Source: Tritrichomonas musculus
Lineage: Eukaryota > Parabasalia > Tritrichomonadida > Tritrichomonadidae
Assembly: GCA_039105265.1 (NCBI GenBank)
Contig: JAPFFF010000011.1
Coordinates: forward strand, 3,038,001 to 3,102,000
DNA length: 64,000 nucleotides
Direction of reading: 5' to 3'
The notes below the pieces were generated by a model. It did not search any database and had not been told where the DNA came from. It worked only from the letters and a program-made list of their open reading frames with translations. The first letter of the stretch is position 1, and each line of letters opens with the position of its first letter. The translations under genes and the position numbers were made by a program. Below are positions 1-10,100 of this stretch, one piece after another.

Positions 1-1
1 C

Positions 2-634
2 CCTAAGCGCGACAGTTCTAAAACACCATCCAGGCATACCTCCCGTAATGCCTCCCCCAAGCGTGACTCCACCAATACGATTGTATCAATCTCTAGTGAT
101 GATGAGAGCAGTGATGAGATTAGTGATGCTGAGAGCAGTGATGGTATTGAGTTTACAGAATCAGTGATACCCGAAGCTCGACCCCGAAGTAATAATAAGC
201 AGAATTTCAATGAAAAAATATTTGATCCAAACACATATGCTCAACCTGGCAAACCAGCACCTGGAAACCCAGTTCTGGAACCTACTATACCACAAACCGT
301 ACCAATTCGAATGGTTAAGAAGAATGGTTCCGTACAAGAGTACAATGTCTATACAAAATCATTGCCAGCTCTCAAGCAACACGCTAAGCGAGTCACAAAC
401 AGTCATCCTAAATCACCATCACGTGAATCCACAGATGGTAATCGCGATAGACTGGTAAGCTTTGGTAAATCATTTTATATAGAAGGTACTCCAAAAACCA
501 GTGGGAATATTGATGATCCCACATTCATATACGAGCCAATGGAAGTCATTAAATCGACTGACCAACAACAGGATGAAACGGCAAAAATAATGGCTAACAA
601 TAGGTTTTATCAAAGAAAATATCATAAGGAGTAA
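2..634 (+). CDS. Element A hypothetical protein, N-terminus outside window
   Basis: The frame is open from the first codon of the window to a TAA at 632-634, so this is the 3' part (210 codons) of a longer gene. The visible N-terminal part is Ser/Asp/Glu-rich with runs such as SSDDESSDE, typical of an acidic disordered linker. The rest has basic and Pro-rich stretches (KPAPGNPVLEPTIPQ) and ends in a short basic tail. I do not recognise a domain. It converges on the minus-strand gene ending at 639 with almost no spacer. A virion or scaffold-associated role is possible but unsupported. Confidence 0.5.
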   Translation, partial: PKRDSSKTPSRHTSRNASPKRDSTNTIVSISSDDESSDEISDAESSDGIEFTESVIPEARPRSNNKQNFNEKIFDPNTYAQPGKPAPGNPVLEPTIPQTVPIRMVKKNGSVQEYNVYTKSLPALKQHAKRVTNSHPKSPSRESTDGNRDRLVSFGKSFYIEGTPKTSGNIDDPTFIYEPMEVIKSTDQQQDETAKIMANNRFYQRKYHKE

Positions 635-638
635 TTGT

Positions 639-1502
639 CTAATAATAGTTATTTTTCGCATTAACCAAAACTTTGGCTTCATCACGACGTTTATTTTTGG
701 CTACTTCTGCTTCCGCCTTATACTTCATATATCCACTCTTTGGTTGATATATGATATTTTGAATATGGACTGAAACCATTTGGGACCAATCCTTCTTGAT
801 ATCCTGTAATTGACCAGCATACATATCATTAGCAAGATCTTCAAATGGTGCTGGTTGATTACGAGTCCTTTTCATTCCATCTTGTAATGCCATACCAAAG
901 CCCCAGTCAAATATAATTGTTTCTATAAAACCGATTAATTGTTGGAGTTTTGGATGCCATTTACTACCGTCTTCTTCAATCAAGTCTCCAGTTTCTAGAT
1001 TAACAGCTGTGCCTATAGTTTCTTTTACAAACTTTACAACAGCAGGACCCAAACTTGCATTATATTTATCCTTATTTACACGACGCCATGTAGCCCATTG
1101 TGCATATGTAAGGAATTTTCCACCAAATTCTTGTGATTGTTCAACAGAATACTTCATTGGTTGGTCGAAATAGTATATGAATATGGTATTAGCAACAGTA
1201 AGATAATTGGTAGCTCTCTTGAGAGTCTGAATAACGGGATCAGAATAAGCATCGCTATTCCAAAACAACCTCCATACATGTGAGAATGCAGAAGCCCAAT
1301 ATCCATTAGGTGTGAGTCGCTTACTGATACGTGGCTTTGGTAATCCCTTTTTACCATATACAGACGTTAGTTTTTGCATATCTTCTAGTTTCTGAAAGTA
1401 CATATTTGCCTTCTCTCCAATTAACACTATCGATTGATTTACTAAATTGTTTAGCAAGCCATTCATTAAATGGTTCCTTAAGTCTATCCTCTCTTGTCGC
1501 AT
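639..1502 (-). CDS. Element A hypothetical helical protein
   Basis: 287 residues starting at an ATG at 1502. The sequence is mostly helical and rich in aromatic residues (FSHVWRLFWNSD, ATNYLTVANTIFIYYFDQP), with a basic C-terminal helix (KYKAEAEVAKNKRRDEAK). It lies next to an ORF that resembles part of element C's protein at 44944-46065, and that C protein also ends in a helical region, so a related virion-type role is possible. No catalytic motif is visible. Function unknown. Confidence 0.5.
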   Translation of the reverse strand: MRQERIDLRNHLMNGLLNNLVNQSIVLIGEKANMYFQKLEDMQKLTSVYGKKGLPKPRISKRLTPNGYWASAFSHVWRLFWNSDAYSDPVIQTLKRATNYLTVANTIFIYYFDQPMKYSVEQSQEFGGKFLTYAQWATWRRVNKDKYNASLGPAVVKFVKETIGTAVNLETGDLIEEDGSKWHPKLQQLIGFIETIIFDWGFGMALQDGMKRTRNQPAPFEDLANDMYAGQLQDIKKDWSQMVSVHIQNIIYQPKSGYMKYKAEAEVAKNKRRDEAKVLVNAKNNYY

Positions 1503-2694
1503 GGGTTGTTTTCCACACTTTCTTGTATGGTGATGCGAGAACTAGCTTATAACCATTAACAATTGCAGGAACACCTCGTTTATCTACTAGGACAATATCA
1601 TCAACCTGGTCTCCATTGAGGTCGGTGATTCTATTATGTAATGGGTCTCGTGCGTTCGTGCCTAATAATCTATATTTGGGAGTTCCATCTTTATCCAAAT
1701 GGTTTTTGCAATATTCCTCTGCTGTGTCACGTGAAGCAGCATTTGGAATATACTTAACTCTGTAGTTCCCATTAATGATGATATCGAGGAAATTCTGTTT
1801 GCGTTGAGCTGAATTACCTGTTAATGATAATGAACCATACCTATCACTTATACGGTCTGTTATGACACCATAATTCAAATCACCACGAGGTCCTCTACTG
1901 GAACTCTGAATATGAGCCTTGGGCTCATAAAAAGCAAGCTCTTCACTATTACTGATTTTTGTAGGTCTTAAGACTGATTCTGGTGCAATGTGGAGTTCGT
2001 CATAATTATGTGTTCTTGACTTACCAGATTTTTGTCGAGCTGGTGTACGTGCATATTTAAATTTTTTGTCTGCTTGTACATCAGACAAATCAACATCAAA
2101 ATGATAATCATCATCGTCAACTTCAACTGGTTGCGCATCGTTATCGTTAGGGTTGGGGACAGGGTTTTGCATAGTTTCTTTAGGTGAAGAAAAAATGTTA
2201 TTATTTGTATTCTCACGATTGACATCTTTTTCGAAATCAGATTCGATACCCTCATAGACCCTAATCTTATTGATATATCTTCGTATATTCGACACCTCGG
2301 CTTCTGCTTTTGGAGACTCTATGGTAAGCGATCGATCTTCTGCGATTGAATCCAAGTTATGTATGATATCATCAACCATATCTCGAACCTCCTGAATCTC
2401 AAACGGGTGAAGTTCACGAGGTGCACATTCGGGGTTATCAGCAATGTGATAGTATTTGGGTAGTACCTCAATGATATTATCAGGGAGAATACGCTTTGTG
2501 TGTAGTATGTTCATATCATGATCAATCCTATCTGCACGAGGAAATTCGATTACTGGGGATGTCGCTTGGAATTCCCGCTCCTCCTCTTCCTCCTCAAATT
2601 CTGGATTAACGGGTTGTCTATTGGGGGGTGCCTCCGGGATTACCAAGATAGGGACTTCGCTTGGATCTCCTGGGGGTGACTCCGGGATTACCAC
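1351..2694 (-). CDS. Element A protein with DxNxDxxxD metal-binding-like loop
   Basis: 447 residues, with no ATG at its leading edge. The N-terminal part has acidic, Pro-rich repeats related to those of the neighbouring ORF. The C-terminal third contains ITDLNGDQVDDIVLVDKRG followed by a VNGYKL segment. Element C carries the same arrangement (LTDINNDGIPDVVISNRKG, then YINGY) at 44944-46065, and in both a TRE-R-K-FN/F-DF-K stretch follows. That shared order supports homology between the two elements' proteins. The Asp/Asn pattern resembles the calcium loops of EF-hands, dockerins and FG-GAP repeats. Function is unknown; a structural virion protein stabilised by calcium is an inference. Confidence 0.5.
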   Translation of the reverse strand: MVIPESPPGDPSEVPILVIPEAPPNRQPVNPEFEEEEEEREFQATSPVIEFPRADRIDHDMNILHTKRILPDNIIEVLPKYYHIADNPECAPRELHPFEIQEVRDMVDDIIHNLDSIAEDRSLTIESPKAEAEVSNIRRYINKIRVYEGIESDFEKDVNRENTNNNIFSSPKETMQNPVPNPNDNDAQPVEVDDDDYHFDVDLSDVQADKKFKYARTPARQKSGKSRTHNYDELHIAPESVLRPTKISNSEELAFYEPKAHIQSSSRGPRGDLNYGVITDRISDRYGSLSLTGNSAQRKQNFLDIIINGNYRVKYIPNAASRDTAEEYCKNHLDKDGTPKYRLLGTNARDPLHNRITDLNGDQVDDIVLVDKRGVPAIVNGYKLVLASPYKKVWKTTHATREDRLKEPFNEWLAKQFSKSIDSVNWREGKYVLSETRRYAKTNVCIW

Positions 2695-3725
2695 GATAGG
2701 ACTTCGCTAGGGACTTCGCTTGGATCTCCTGGGGGTGCCTCGATAGGGACTTCGCTTGGATCTCCTGGGGGTGACTCCGGGATTACCACGATAGGAACTT
2801 CGCTAGGGACTTCGCTTGGATCTCCTGGGAGTTTCAAATATTGTTTAGGATATTTGAAGTAAGTTGTGGCAGACAGCGTAAGCCTTTTCTTCAAATTTGC
2901 AGCCTGACTACGATCATTAGAGTCGGTGCTTACCCAATTTCGCCTCATCTCAACAATCTCTTTTACTATCTCATCCTCATACAGTTCTGGATTATTGATG
3001 ACATGTATCATATTATTGATGATTTCATCTGATATTCCGCATACTGTATATAAGTACATAAGAAGCCCACGGTATTTGGAGGGGACTTCACTATAAGCCT
3101 CCTCTTCCTCATCCCCAGAGGGGTTGAGAGCTCGCGCATCATCCCCAGAGGGGCTGAGAGCTCGCGCATCATCCTCTTCATCTGAGTCTTCACTGGGTTC
3201 CGCTTTGGGTTTCTGTGAGGGTACCATGATAGGGACTTCGCTTGGATCTCCTGGAGGTTTCGGTGAGGGTACCATGATAGGGACTTCGCTTGGATCTCCT
3301 GGGGGTGCCTCCGGGATTACCATTGGGGGTTTCGGTTGGGGTTTCGGTTGGGGTTTCAAATATTTATTCGGATCTCTGAAGTACATTGCAGCTTTCTGAT
3401 AAAGGAGGTTCTTCAAACTTGCAACAGACCTAGGATCTTCCAAGTTGACTTGTGCACAAGATCGCCTCATCTCATCGATTACATTCATCTCATCGACGTA
3501 CAGTTCTGGATTATTGATGACTTGTATCATATTATTGATCCATGCATTTGGCACTCCGTATTCCCTAGATAAACGCTTAAGGAGCTTACGGTATACGGAG
3601 TACTTGACTTCACTATAAGCCTCCTCTTCACCTGAGTCTTCAATTGGATTTCCTGGAGGTGTCTCCGGGATTACCACGATAGGAACTTCGCTAGGGACTT
3701 CGCTTGGATCTCCTGGAGGTTTCGG
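2640..3725. repeat. Dispersed DNA repeats encoding PGDPSEVP linkers
   Basis: Near-identical units containing gggacttcgcttggatctcc and ctccgggattaccacgatag recur at about 2640-2830, 3220-3330 and 3650-3725. They encode the PPGDPSEVP/IVVIPE linkers between helical modules. Near identity at the DNA level implies recent expansion or gene conversion. Two neighbouring tandem copies at about 3115-3172 encode the ALSPSG-type block that is also found in the fibre gene. Confidence 0.7.
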
Positions 3726-4319
3726 TTGGGGTTTCAAATATTTATTCGGATCTCTGAAGTAAGTCGCGGCATTATCTTTAAGTCTTTGCTTCAAAGTTTG
3801 TTTCACACCAGCGTTACTCCTGTTGAATCCATTACACATATCATCTATGTTTTTGAGCGTCTGTCGTATCTCATCATTGTACAGATCTGGATTATTGATG
3901 ACATGTATCATATTATCGATGATTTCTTTTGGCACACCGCATATAACATATAATAACCTAAGAGTACCACGGAGTTTGTTGTTCTGGACTTTATTCTGAT
4001 AATATTCATATTTACCTGGGTCTTCAGAGTCTTTTAAATAGTTATTCAGTTCATATTGGAACTGTTGGAGCCTGTACTTAAGATCACCCTTAGTACGTTC
4101 AACTTGATCAGCCTCAATGGGATCTGATCCTGGATTTGGCCATTTGCGCCTAATCCACATGAGATTATCAAACACCTTAGCACCGTACAGATTTCTATCA
4201 TTGGTGACACCTATCATAGCGTTGATGATATCATCTGTTACTTTGCATTCAGTATATAAAAACTTAAGGATATTACGGTCTCTGGCGCTCTTGACTTCAT
4301 TATCAATACGGGTAAGCAT
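2688..4319 (-). CDS. Element A protein built of repeated helical modules
   Basis: 543 residues from an ATG at 4319. It consists of about four copies of a helical module of roughly 85-95 residues. Each copy runs: LL-x-x-LY-x-x-CG(V/I), then IINNMIHVINNPELY, then DEI-x-MRR, then L-K-x-RL, then A-x-YFRDPNKYL. The modules are joined by Pro/Gly linkers of the type PPGDPSEVPIVVIPE and by acidic patches containing ALSPSG. I do not recognise the module. It is divergently placed from the fibre-like gene at 4338, with only 18 bases between the start codons, so the two probably share a control region. A structural or multivalent adaptor role is inference. Confidence 0.55.
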   Translation of the reverse strand: MLTRIDNEVKSARDRNILKFLYTECKVTDDIINAMIGVTNDRNLYGAKVFDNLMWIRRKWPNPGSDPIEADQVERTKGDLKYRLQQFQYELNNYLKDSEDPGKYEYYQNKVQNNKLRGTLRLLYVICGVPKEIIDNMIHVINNPDLYNDEIRQTLKNIDDMCNGFNRSNAGVKQTLKQRLKDNAATYFRDPNKYLKPQPKPPGDPSEVPSEVPIVVIPETPPGNPIEDSGEEEAYSEVKYSVYRKLLKRLSREYGVPNAWINNMIQVINNPELYVDEMNVIDEMRRSCAQVNLEDPRSVASLKNLLYQKAAMYFRDPNKYLKPQPKPQPKPPMVIPEAPPGDPSEVPIMVPSPKPPGDPSEVPIMVPSQKPKAEPSEDSDEEDDARALSPSGDDARALNPSGDEEEEAYSEVPSKYRGLLMYLYTVCGISDEIINNMIHVINNPELYEDEIVKEIVEMRRNWVSTDSNDRSQAANLKKRLTLSATTYFKYPKQYLKLPGDPSEVPSEVPIVVIPESPPGDPSEVPIEAPPGDPSEVPSEVLSW

Positions 4320-4337
4320 ACCTTTATTTTATAGTAA

Positions 4338-7070
4338 ATGTTCAGTATAGAACAGAGTGGATTTTCTATAAAAGCGTCCACTATCGACGAGTTACTAATA
4401 GAATACATCAAAAAGTATGCATGCATGTGCCATAATGGGTCCAATGGCTCGAATATAACTGGTCCCAACCAGGAGCAAATCAAGGAACTCATTACGAGTA
4501 CAGTTGGTGAGCAACTCGAAAAATATGCCTTAGCCAAGGACCTTAAGTCATATGCTTTGCAAACCCAGCTATTCGACTATGTGAAAACCGAGGATTTCAA
4601 TACGGAGATGCTGAAGTACGCATCTAGTGAAGATGTGGATGGTGCCATTGGGGAATTACGTGATTACATCGCCAAAAACTGTGCGCTATCTACTGAAATA
4701 CCTGAGGTCCCTGAGAACATCGTTACGAGTGATTCATTGAGTACTGCTTTGGAACCATATGCGAAGCTTGCGAACTTAGGTGAGTATGTGAAGACCCAGG
4801 ACCTCCCGGAGATACCCACAGATTTGGTTAATGGATCTGCATTGAGTACTGCGTTGGAACCATATGCTTTGACAACAGATATGACCCATGCTATTGATCA
4901 AGTGAAAGGCGATATCCCAGAGATTATCGAGGGGCAAACAACTATTCAATTCACAATCGCCAATAATACAATTCCTGATTTGGACTACGACACATATCAT
5001 GAACTGATTGAGCAATATGGGTTGGATATTGTCTCATCAGACAGTTACTATACGGCCCATTATGTTCACGCAGACTATTCGTACAATGACGATGATGATA
5101 ATCTACCCTCTCAGATACTGCGCATGGAAGGAAGTGATTCTAGTCTTTGGTATCTGTATAACTCCCATGAGTTAATCAATCCAGGAACTGGTGATACACC
5201 GGAAATACTGTCATGTTCAATTACCAAAACTGTCGAACCAACAGACAAAAACGCTTATTCGGCTAGATATGTGTCGAACACTTATGCTCTCAAAGCGGAT
5301 ATCCCAGAACCAGTTGACTTGACACCATATTATACTAGTGCCCAGGCTGATGAGAAGTTCGTCGATGAAGATGAGCTCGCATATGAATTAGATAAGTATG
5401 AGACCAAGGATGTGGCTGATGGAAAGTATGCGAAGCTTGCGAACTTAGGTGAGTACGCGAAGCTTGCGAACTTAGGTGAGTACGCTATCAAAACAGATAT
5501 CCCTGAGATCCCCACTGATTTGGTTAATGAATCTGCGTTGAATACCGCACTATATGGCACTGAATTGAGTATTGAATATCCGAATCCAGTTCGTGATTAT
5601 ATATTCGTAAAACCATACTTACCAGAAACCGATATACATGTGATATTTGATGTTAATTGGGGTTCTAACACGGATTACATTAACAATATACAACATTATG
5701 ATTTGATATTCAAGCCTTATGAAAAATATAAGAGAGGGTATAGAATGGTGTTAGATAATGGATCATATATTGTATGGTATGATCGTGGTGAATTTATGGT
5801 GTATAATTCAAGTGGCAATACTCAATGGTTAATGAATGTCATTAAAGCTCAAATCGAATCGCCATTTGTAAAAACTGAGAGTATTACTAATGAAGGTTCC
5901 CAACAAATCACAATTCAATGTACACAGAATGATCGTGGTTGTGTAGTTCCTGATGATGATGTAAGGAAAGTATTCACTACCGAAACTATTATCGTCAAAT
6001 TCAAACGAAATGCTGATGATACATCATATGAAGAAGCTGAATACGGATACAGTTTATTTAAGAGTTTGAATATGATTTACAAATCAACCAGTGGTGATGC
6101 CGAAGCTCTCAGCCCCTCCGGGGGTGAATTAATAAATATTAATTATAATACCCATATTATCTCATTGAGAGCCGCGGACGATACACTGACCAATATATAT
6201 GATGCATCTATCACATTAATCCGCCGCCGACCTGTGAACAATGATATGATTACTTCGGTGAAATATGTGACTGATAACTTTGCATTGAAGTCATATGTTG
6301 ATGGGAAATATGTTCCCAAAGAAGGTAATTCTACTATTGATGGAGCGTTGACAATAGCTTCTGCAACTACAAATTTTTCTCTGAATGTGTATTCAAAAAC
6401 AGGTGACAATAAATGTACCATTCTTTTAGGTAATTCATTTACAGAACACGTGTCTGTTCGTTATGAAAAAACAGCTAATACAGGTCAATCAATGATATTA
6501 TATGTAGGTCCTTTTGCATTCATAACATTAAACCAAAATATTAATAATAATACAAAAACTATTAAATTGCATCATGGCACAACTATTACTGGTGATTTAA
6601 CTGTTTCTGGTACAATTACATCCAATGGTTCAACTACCATCACCCACTACTCCCCAATCGAGTCATCGGTTAACACCATCACCGATTTCGTCATTGGAGC
6701 TCCAGTATATATGACCGGCAAGGTGTATCATCGTGAGGACTCGAAATGGGTCCCTAGCACTGAAGCTGACACCACTGATTGCATATGTAGTGTGAAGACC
6801 ACTGGCACCTGGAAGGAGTATGTTGGTATATGCGTGAGAATCGATGAAGCTAATAGTTGTATCACATTCGCCACTCATGGGGATTACATGGTTAAGGTCG
6901 AGGACTCCTCATGCTATTCCATTGGGGATGAGGTATTCATCGATAACGCTGATAATAAACTGAAGATACTCACTGGTGAGACCGCGATAACCTCAAAAAT
7001 AAATCGTATGACAGTGGGCATCATAACTGGTATCATCAACGGATCCACATTAGCTGTGTTTAAGGCCTAA
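4338..7070 (+). CDS. Element A fibre-like (tail-fibre type) protein
   Basis: 910 residues from an ATG at 4338. The N-terminal half has fibre-shaft style repeats such as ALEPYAKLANLGEYVK and EIPTDLVNGSALSTAL, including a tandem DNA duplication near 5425-5480, as in trimeric phage and giant-virus fibres. The middle has alternating polar/beta-rich sequence and repeated ADxKYAPK-like elements (DNFALKSYVDGKYVPKEG). The C-terminal ~140 residues form a distinct cysteine-containing globular region, plausibly a knob. It converges with the polymerase gene across a GC-rich hairpin at 7075-7100. A receptor-binding or capsid-fibre role is inferred from architecture only; I cannot name a specific family. 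Confidence 0.6.
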   Translation: MFSIEQSGFSIKASTIDELLIEYIKKYACMCHNGSNGSNITGPNQEQIKELITSTVGEQLEKYALAKDLKSYALQTQLFDYVKTEDFNTEMLKYASSEDVDGAIGELRDYIAKNCALSTEIPEVPENIVTSDSLSTALEPYAKLANLGEYVKTQDLPEIPTDLVNGSALSTALEPYALTTDMTHAIDQVKGDIPEIIEGQTTIQFTIANNTIPDLDYDTYHELIEQYGLDIVSSDSYYTAHYVHADYSYNDDDDNLPSQILRMEGSDSSLWYLYNSHELINPGTGDTPEILSCSITKTVEPTDKNAYSARYVSNTYALKADIPEPVDLTPYYTSAQADEKFVDEDELAYELDKYETKDVADGKYAKLANLGEYAKLANLGEYAIKTDIPEIPTDLVNESALNTALYGTELSIEYPNPVRDYIFVKPYLPETDIHVIFDVNWGSNTDYINNIQHYDLIFKPYEKYKRGYRMVLDNGSYIVWYDRGEFMVYNSSGNTQWLMNVIKAQIESPFVKTESITNEGSQQITIQCTQNDRGCVVPDDDVRKVFTTETIIVKFKRNADDTSYEEAEYGYSLFKSLNMIYKSTSGDAEALSPSGGELININYNTHIISLRAADDTLTNIYDASITLIRRRPVNNDMITSVKYVTDNFALKSYVDGKYVPKEGNSTIDGALTIASATTNFSLNVYSKTGDNKCTILLGNSFTEHVSVRYEKTANTGQSMILYVGPFAFITLNQNINNNTKTIKLHHGTTITGDLTVSGTITSNGSTTITHYSPIESSVNTITDFVIGAPVYMTGKVYHREDSKWVPSTEADTTDCICSVKTTGTWKEYVGICVRIDEANSCITFATHGDYMVKVEDSSCYSIGDEVFIDNADNKLKILTGETAITSKINRMTVGIITGIINGSTLAVFKA

Positions 7071-7074
7071 TTCT

Positions 7075-7100
7075 GGGTCAACGGGAAATCCCGCAGACCC
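7075..7100. terminator. GC-rich hairpin between convergent genes
   Basis: The 35-base gap between the fibre gene and PolB holds a near-perfect hairpin. GGGTC (7075-7079) pairs with GACCC (7096-7100), and CGGGA (7082-7086) pairs with TCCCG (7089-7093) around a two-base loop. A position between two converging genes suits a transcription end or mRNA 3'-processing signal. A copy matching 24 of 26 bases lies inside the KilA-N gene at 14190-14215 in the opposite orientation, so it may instead be a dispersed palindrome. Both readings are inference. Confidence 0.45.
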
Positions 7101-7105
7101 CATAT

Positions 7106-10100
7106 TCAATTCGAATTGCATATAATATAGTCCTCTGAAGTGAGTCCGTGGATGAATGGTGCACAGGATTGGTTCTCGAGGACAATCATTTTGGTGTGTG
7201 TCCCAGTGAGAGCATTCTTGTTTACCGTGATCTTGGACATTGTCATCTCACTGATTTTGCTCTGGATTTTGTTGCGCATAGTCATTTGCAGATTGATATT
7301 TTTGCCAACCTTCACACCACCATTGTCGATGATGTCCTTGTAATCATCACTTGTAATATGGTTTTTCTTGAGGGAGACCCCCTTGAGTTTGAGTGCCTTG
7401 GTCACAGCTCCACTATTAAATATGGTGTAGCACTTGGGGGCTAACGCAATCATATTCTCACCATATTTCTCAATGCAGAGACCCAGTATTTTCTTCTCAT
7501 CAGCGATTGTGTTTATATTGGGATTCGGCATGAACTTATATATGTTCTCATCATAGAATGCCCTATTCTTGATGATGTATTTGAACTCTTGATCGGACCC
7601 CTTGGTATCATCACCAGCAACCGCAAAATACGCACTATCAGTGTCCCCCTCTATGAAATGGAATCGCTCCACATCAAGGCACTTGTACATGAAATCGTAT
7701 ATGAATGTGAGATACCAGAATTTGGCATTATCTAGAGTCCAGAATGATTCCTGAAGGCATGTCGTGCATTTGAAGCTCTTTGGGTTCATCTGGAGTAGAT
7801 AGTTGTCATCACTCAATTTGGTGCCACTGACATAGTTGTCGTAGATGATATTCTGGAAGGTCTTATCGCGTGAGCATATCTTGATTTTGGAGAACTTCTC
7901 GGTGTTCATCCCATCGTACCCATATGAGCCATTCATGCTGATCTTGTAGAACTTCTCGTTCGCTACGCTCAAGTCTTGTTCCAAGCCATTCCCCTTGACG
8001 GTACCAGATATGATATCCTGACGGCGTTTCATGAACTCACTAACGAATGGGTTGAATCCGCGATGAGCCTCGTATTTGGTGAGACTCTTGATATCCTCAA
8101 TGACAAGTCCATGGTCGAGGAGGAACCAGAGGTAGTAGTTCGAGAATGTCTGATAGGTGCCCATTGTATCAACACTCATGGTCAGCTTCCGTTCAGTTTT
8201 GTCAACAGATGGGAGCTTATTGTGAGTCATGTAGTCGTGCATATATGGACCAATTGTGGCCTCATCATTGGAGATATCGAAATTGCGAAATACAGGTGGG
8301 AAATTGATGAAGTAGTTGATTTTGGATATTGGGCATTTCAACATGACCTCCGTTTTGAATAGGAATTCGGGATGATCTTGGTACTTCTGGCTGTTGATGA
8401 TACGCATACATGTGTTGTAGGTCTTCATATTTTTGACCCCATCCTTGTACACCTCGAATCGCTCTATCATGGAACCTGGCATATACATGACTCCCCCGTG
8501 ATATGGATTGAAATCATGTTTGGTTGAACTGAATGCAGATGGGTATAAGCTGTTGAAATCAACTCCAACAATATGAGTCATCGTGTGTGGAGTATCATAT
8601 GAGATTACCTTGTGATCAACGGCGTTGTATCTAAAACGGTTTATTTTGGTATGACCCTTGATGTTGACTCGATGCATGACATTGGATAGACCACCTGTGA
8701 TGTTGTTCCGTAAGCTGTAATACTCCTGTTCATCGTTGATGAGTGTTGGGAGATGCATCATCTTGCAGTACTTCTTCAGCTGAATTCGGAGTTTGGTTAT
8801 ATTGGGGTCATCACGACTGCGAAGTCTGTTGCATTCCGCACAAGCGAGTTTACAGTTACTGAGTTCATGACCGATATCATTATTGATTCTATCGAGAGTA
8901 GGTCTGTTGGTCCATGTGAAGTGCTCACCACAGAGATGGCACTTGCCAGTATCTGGATTGTTGTACATCTCCATGAACTTATCGAATTGCTCCTCACAAA
9001 CACATTTATTGAGGTTCCTGGGTTTGTCCTTATGAGATTGATTATATTTGACATCCTGGTTATAGTAGTTCTCACATTTGAATCGCCACCAATCGAGGTT
9101 TGGTTTGAATTTGTTAATGGGATTCTGTATGGAGTATTCGGCATTTGGATTGAATTCCTTATATGCGAGTGCGTACTTGATACAGGATGCATTCTTGCTT
9201 AGCGATAGGTTTGAGATGAGGTCCACATTGTACTGAGCATTGAGTGCAATCAGGTTGTCAATGGGTTTAATCATCATCTCGACATCATTATCATTGTATG
9301 CAAGTAGGTAGTCCCATCGGGTTTTATAGTTTTTGGCATCCTCGAGATATAGTTTGTAATCATCTGGTGTCAATGGGTTCTTCTGGTTGAGATAGCTATA
9401 GAACACCTCATACTCAAATGGCTCTGCTTTTGAGAGGACCTCATTGTAGTTCTCAGTGTTGATGGCTTCATATGGGAACACACCCTTTGAGCTATTCTCA
9501 ACTCCCCCAAAGTCTACATCGAATTGCCTTAATGTACCTCCAGCGACAAATGATTGTGCGTCGATGAATCGCAACTTGGTATCGTATTTGGGTGACTTCA
9601 ATATGAACTGCTTCAATGAGGATGTGGTACCAATGATACTATTGGGTTCAACACTCCATAACGTAGTCCCAGCTGAACTGTAGTTGAGATACTCCTTGAA
9701 TAGGTTGCTATCGAATCTACTCGAGTTGAATCCAAATACGGTTATCACATTCAGGTTGCGATCAATGGTTTTGAGATTGTCAACTGGTTGATTGATGAAG
9801 GATTTCATGTATTGAACCTTATCGTGATATACCTGCTTGGATTGCTCAAACAACCACTCGATCCATTTGATGATGAACTCAGATGAATCTCTTAATGAGA
9901 AGTGCTTTGTGGTACAGCCAGATTGCGATTTGACACATGATGATACACTAAGGGGTATCAGTCGTGAGTTGATGGTTGTGGATGAACCAATAGATGTATT
10001 CACAGGCTGTTCAACAGTTTCGAAATCGTAGGTGATGTAATATATGTTGGGTTTCCATTCGAGACCATAGGCTAAGCAATATTCGTACACCGGATTGCTG

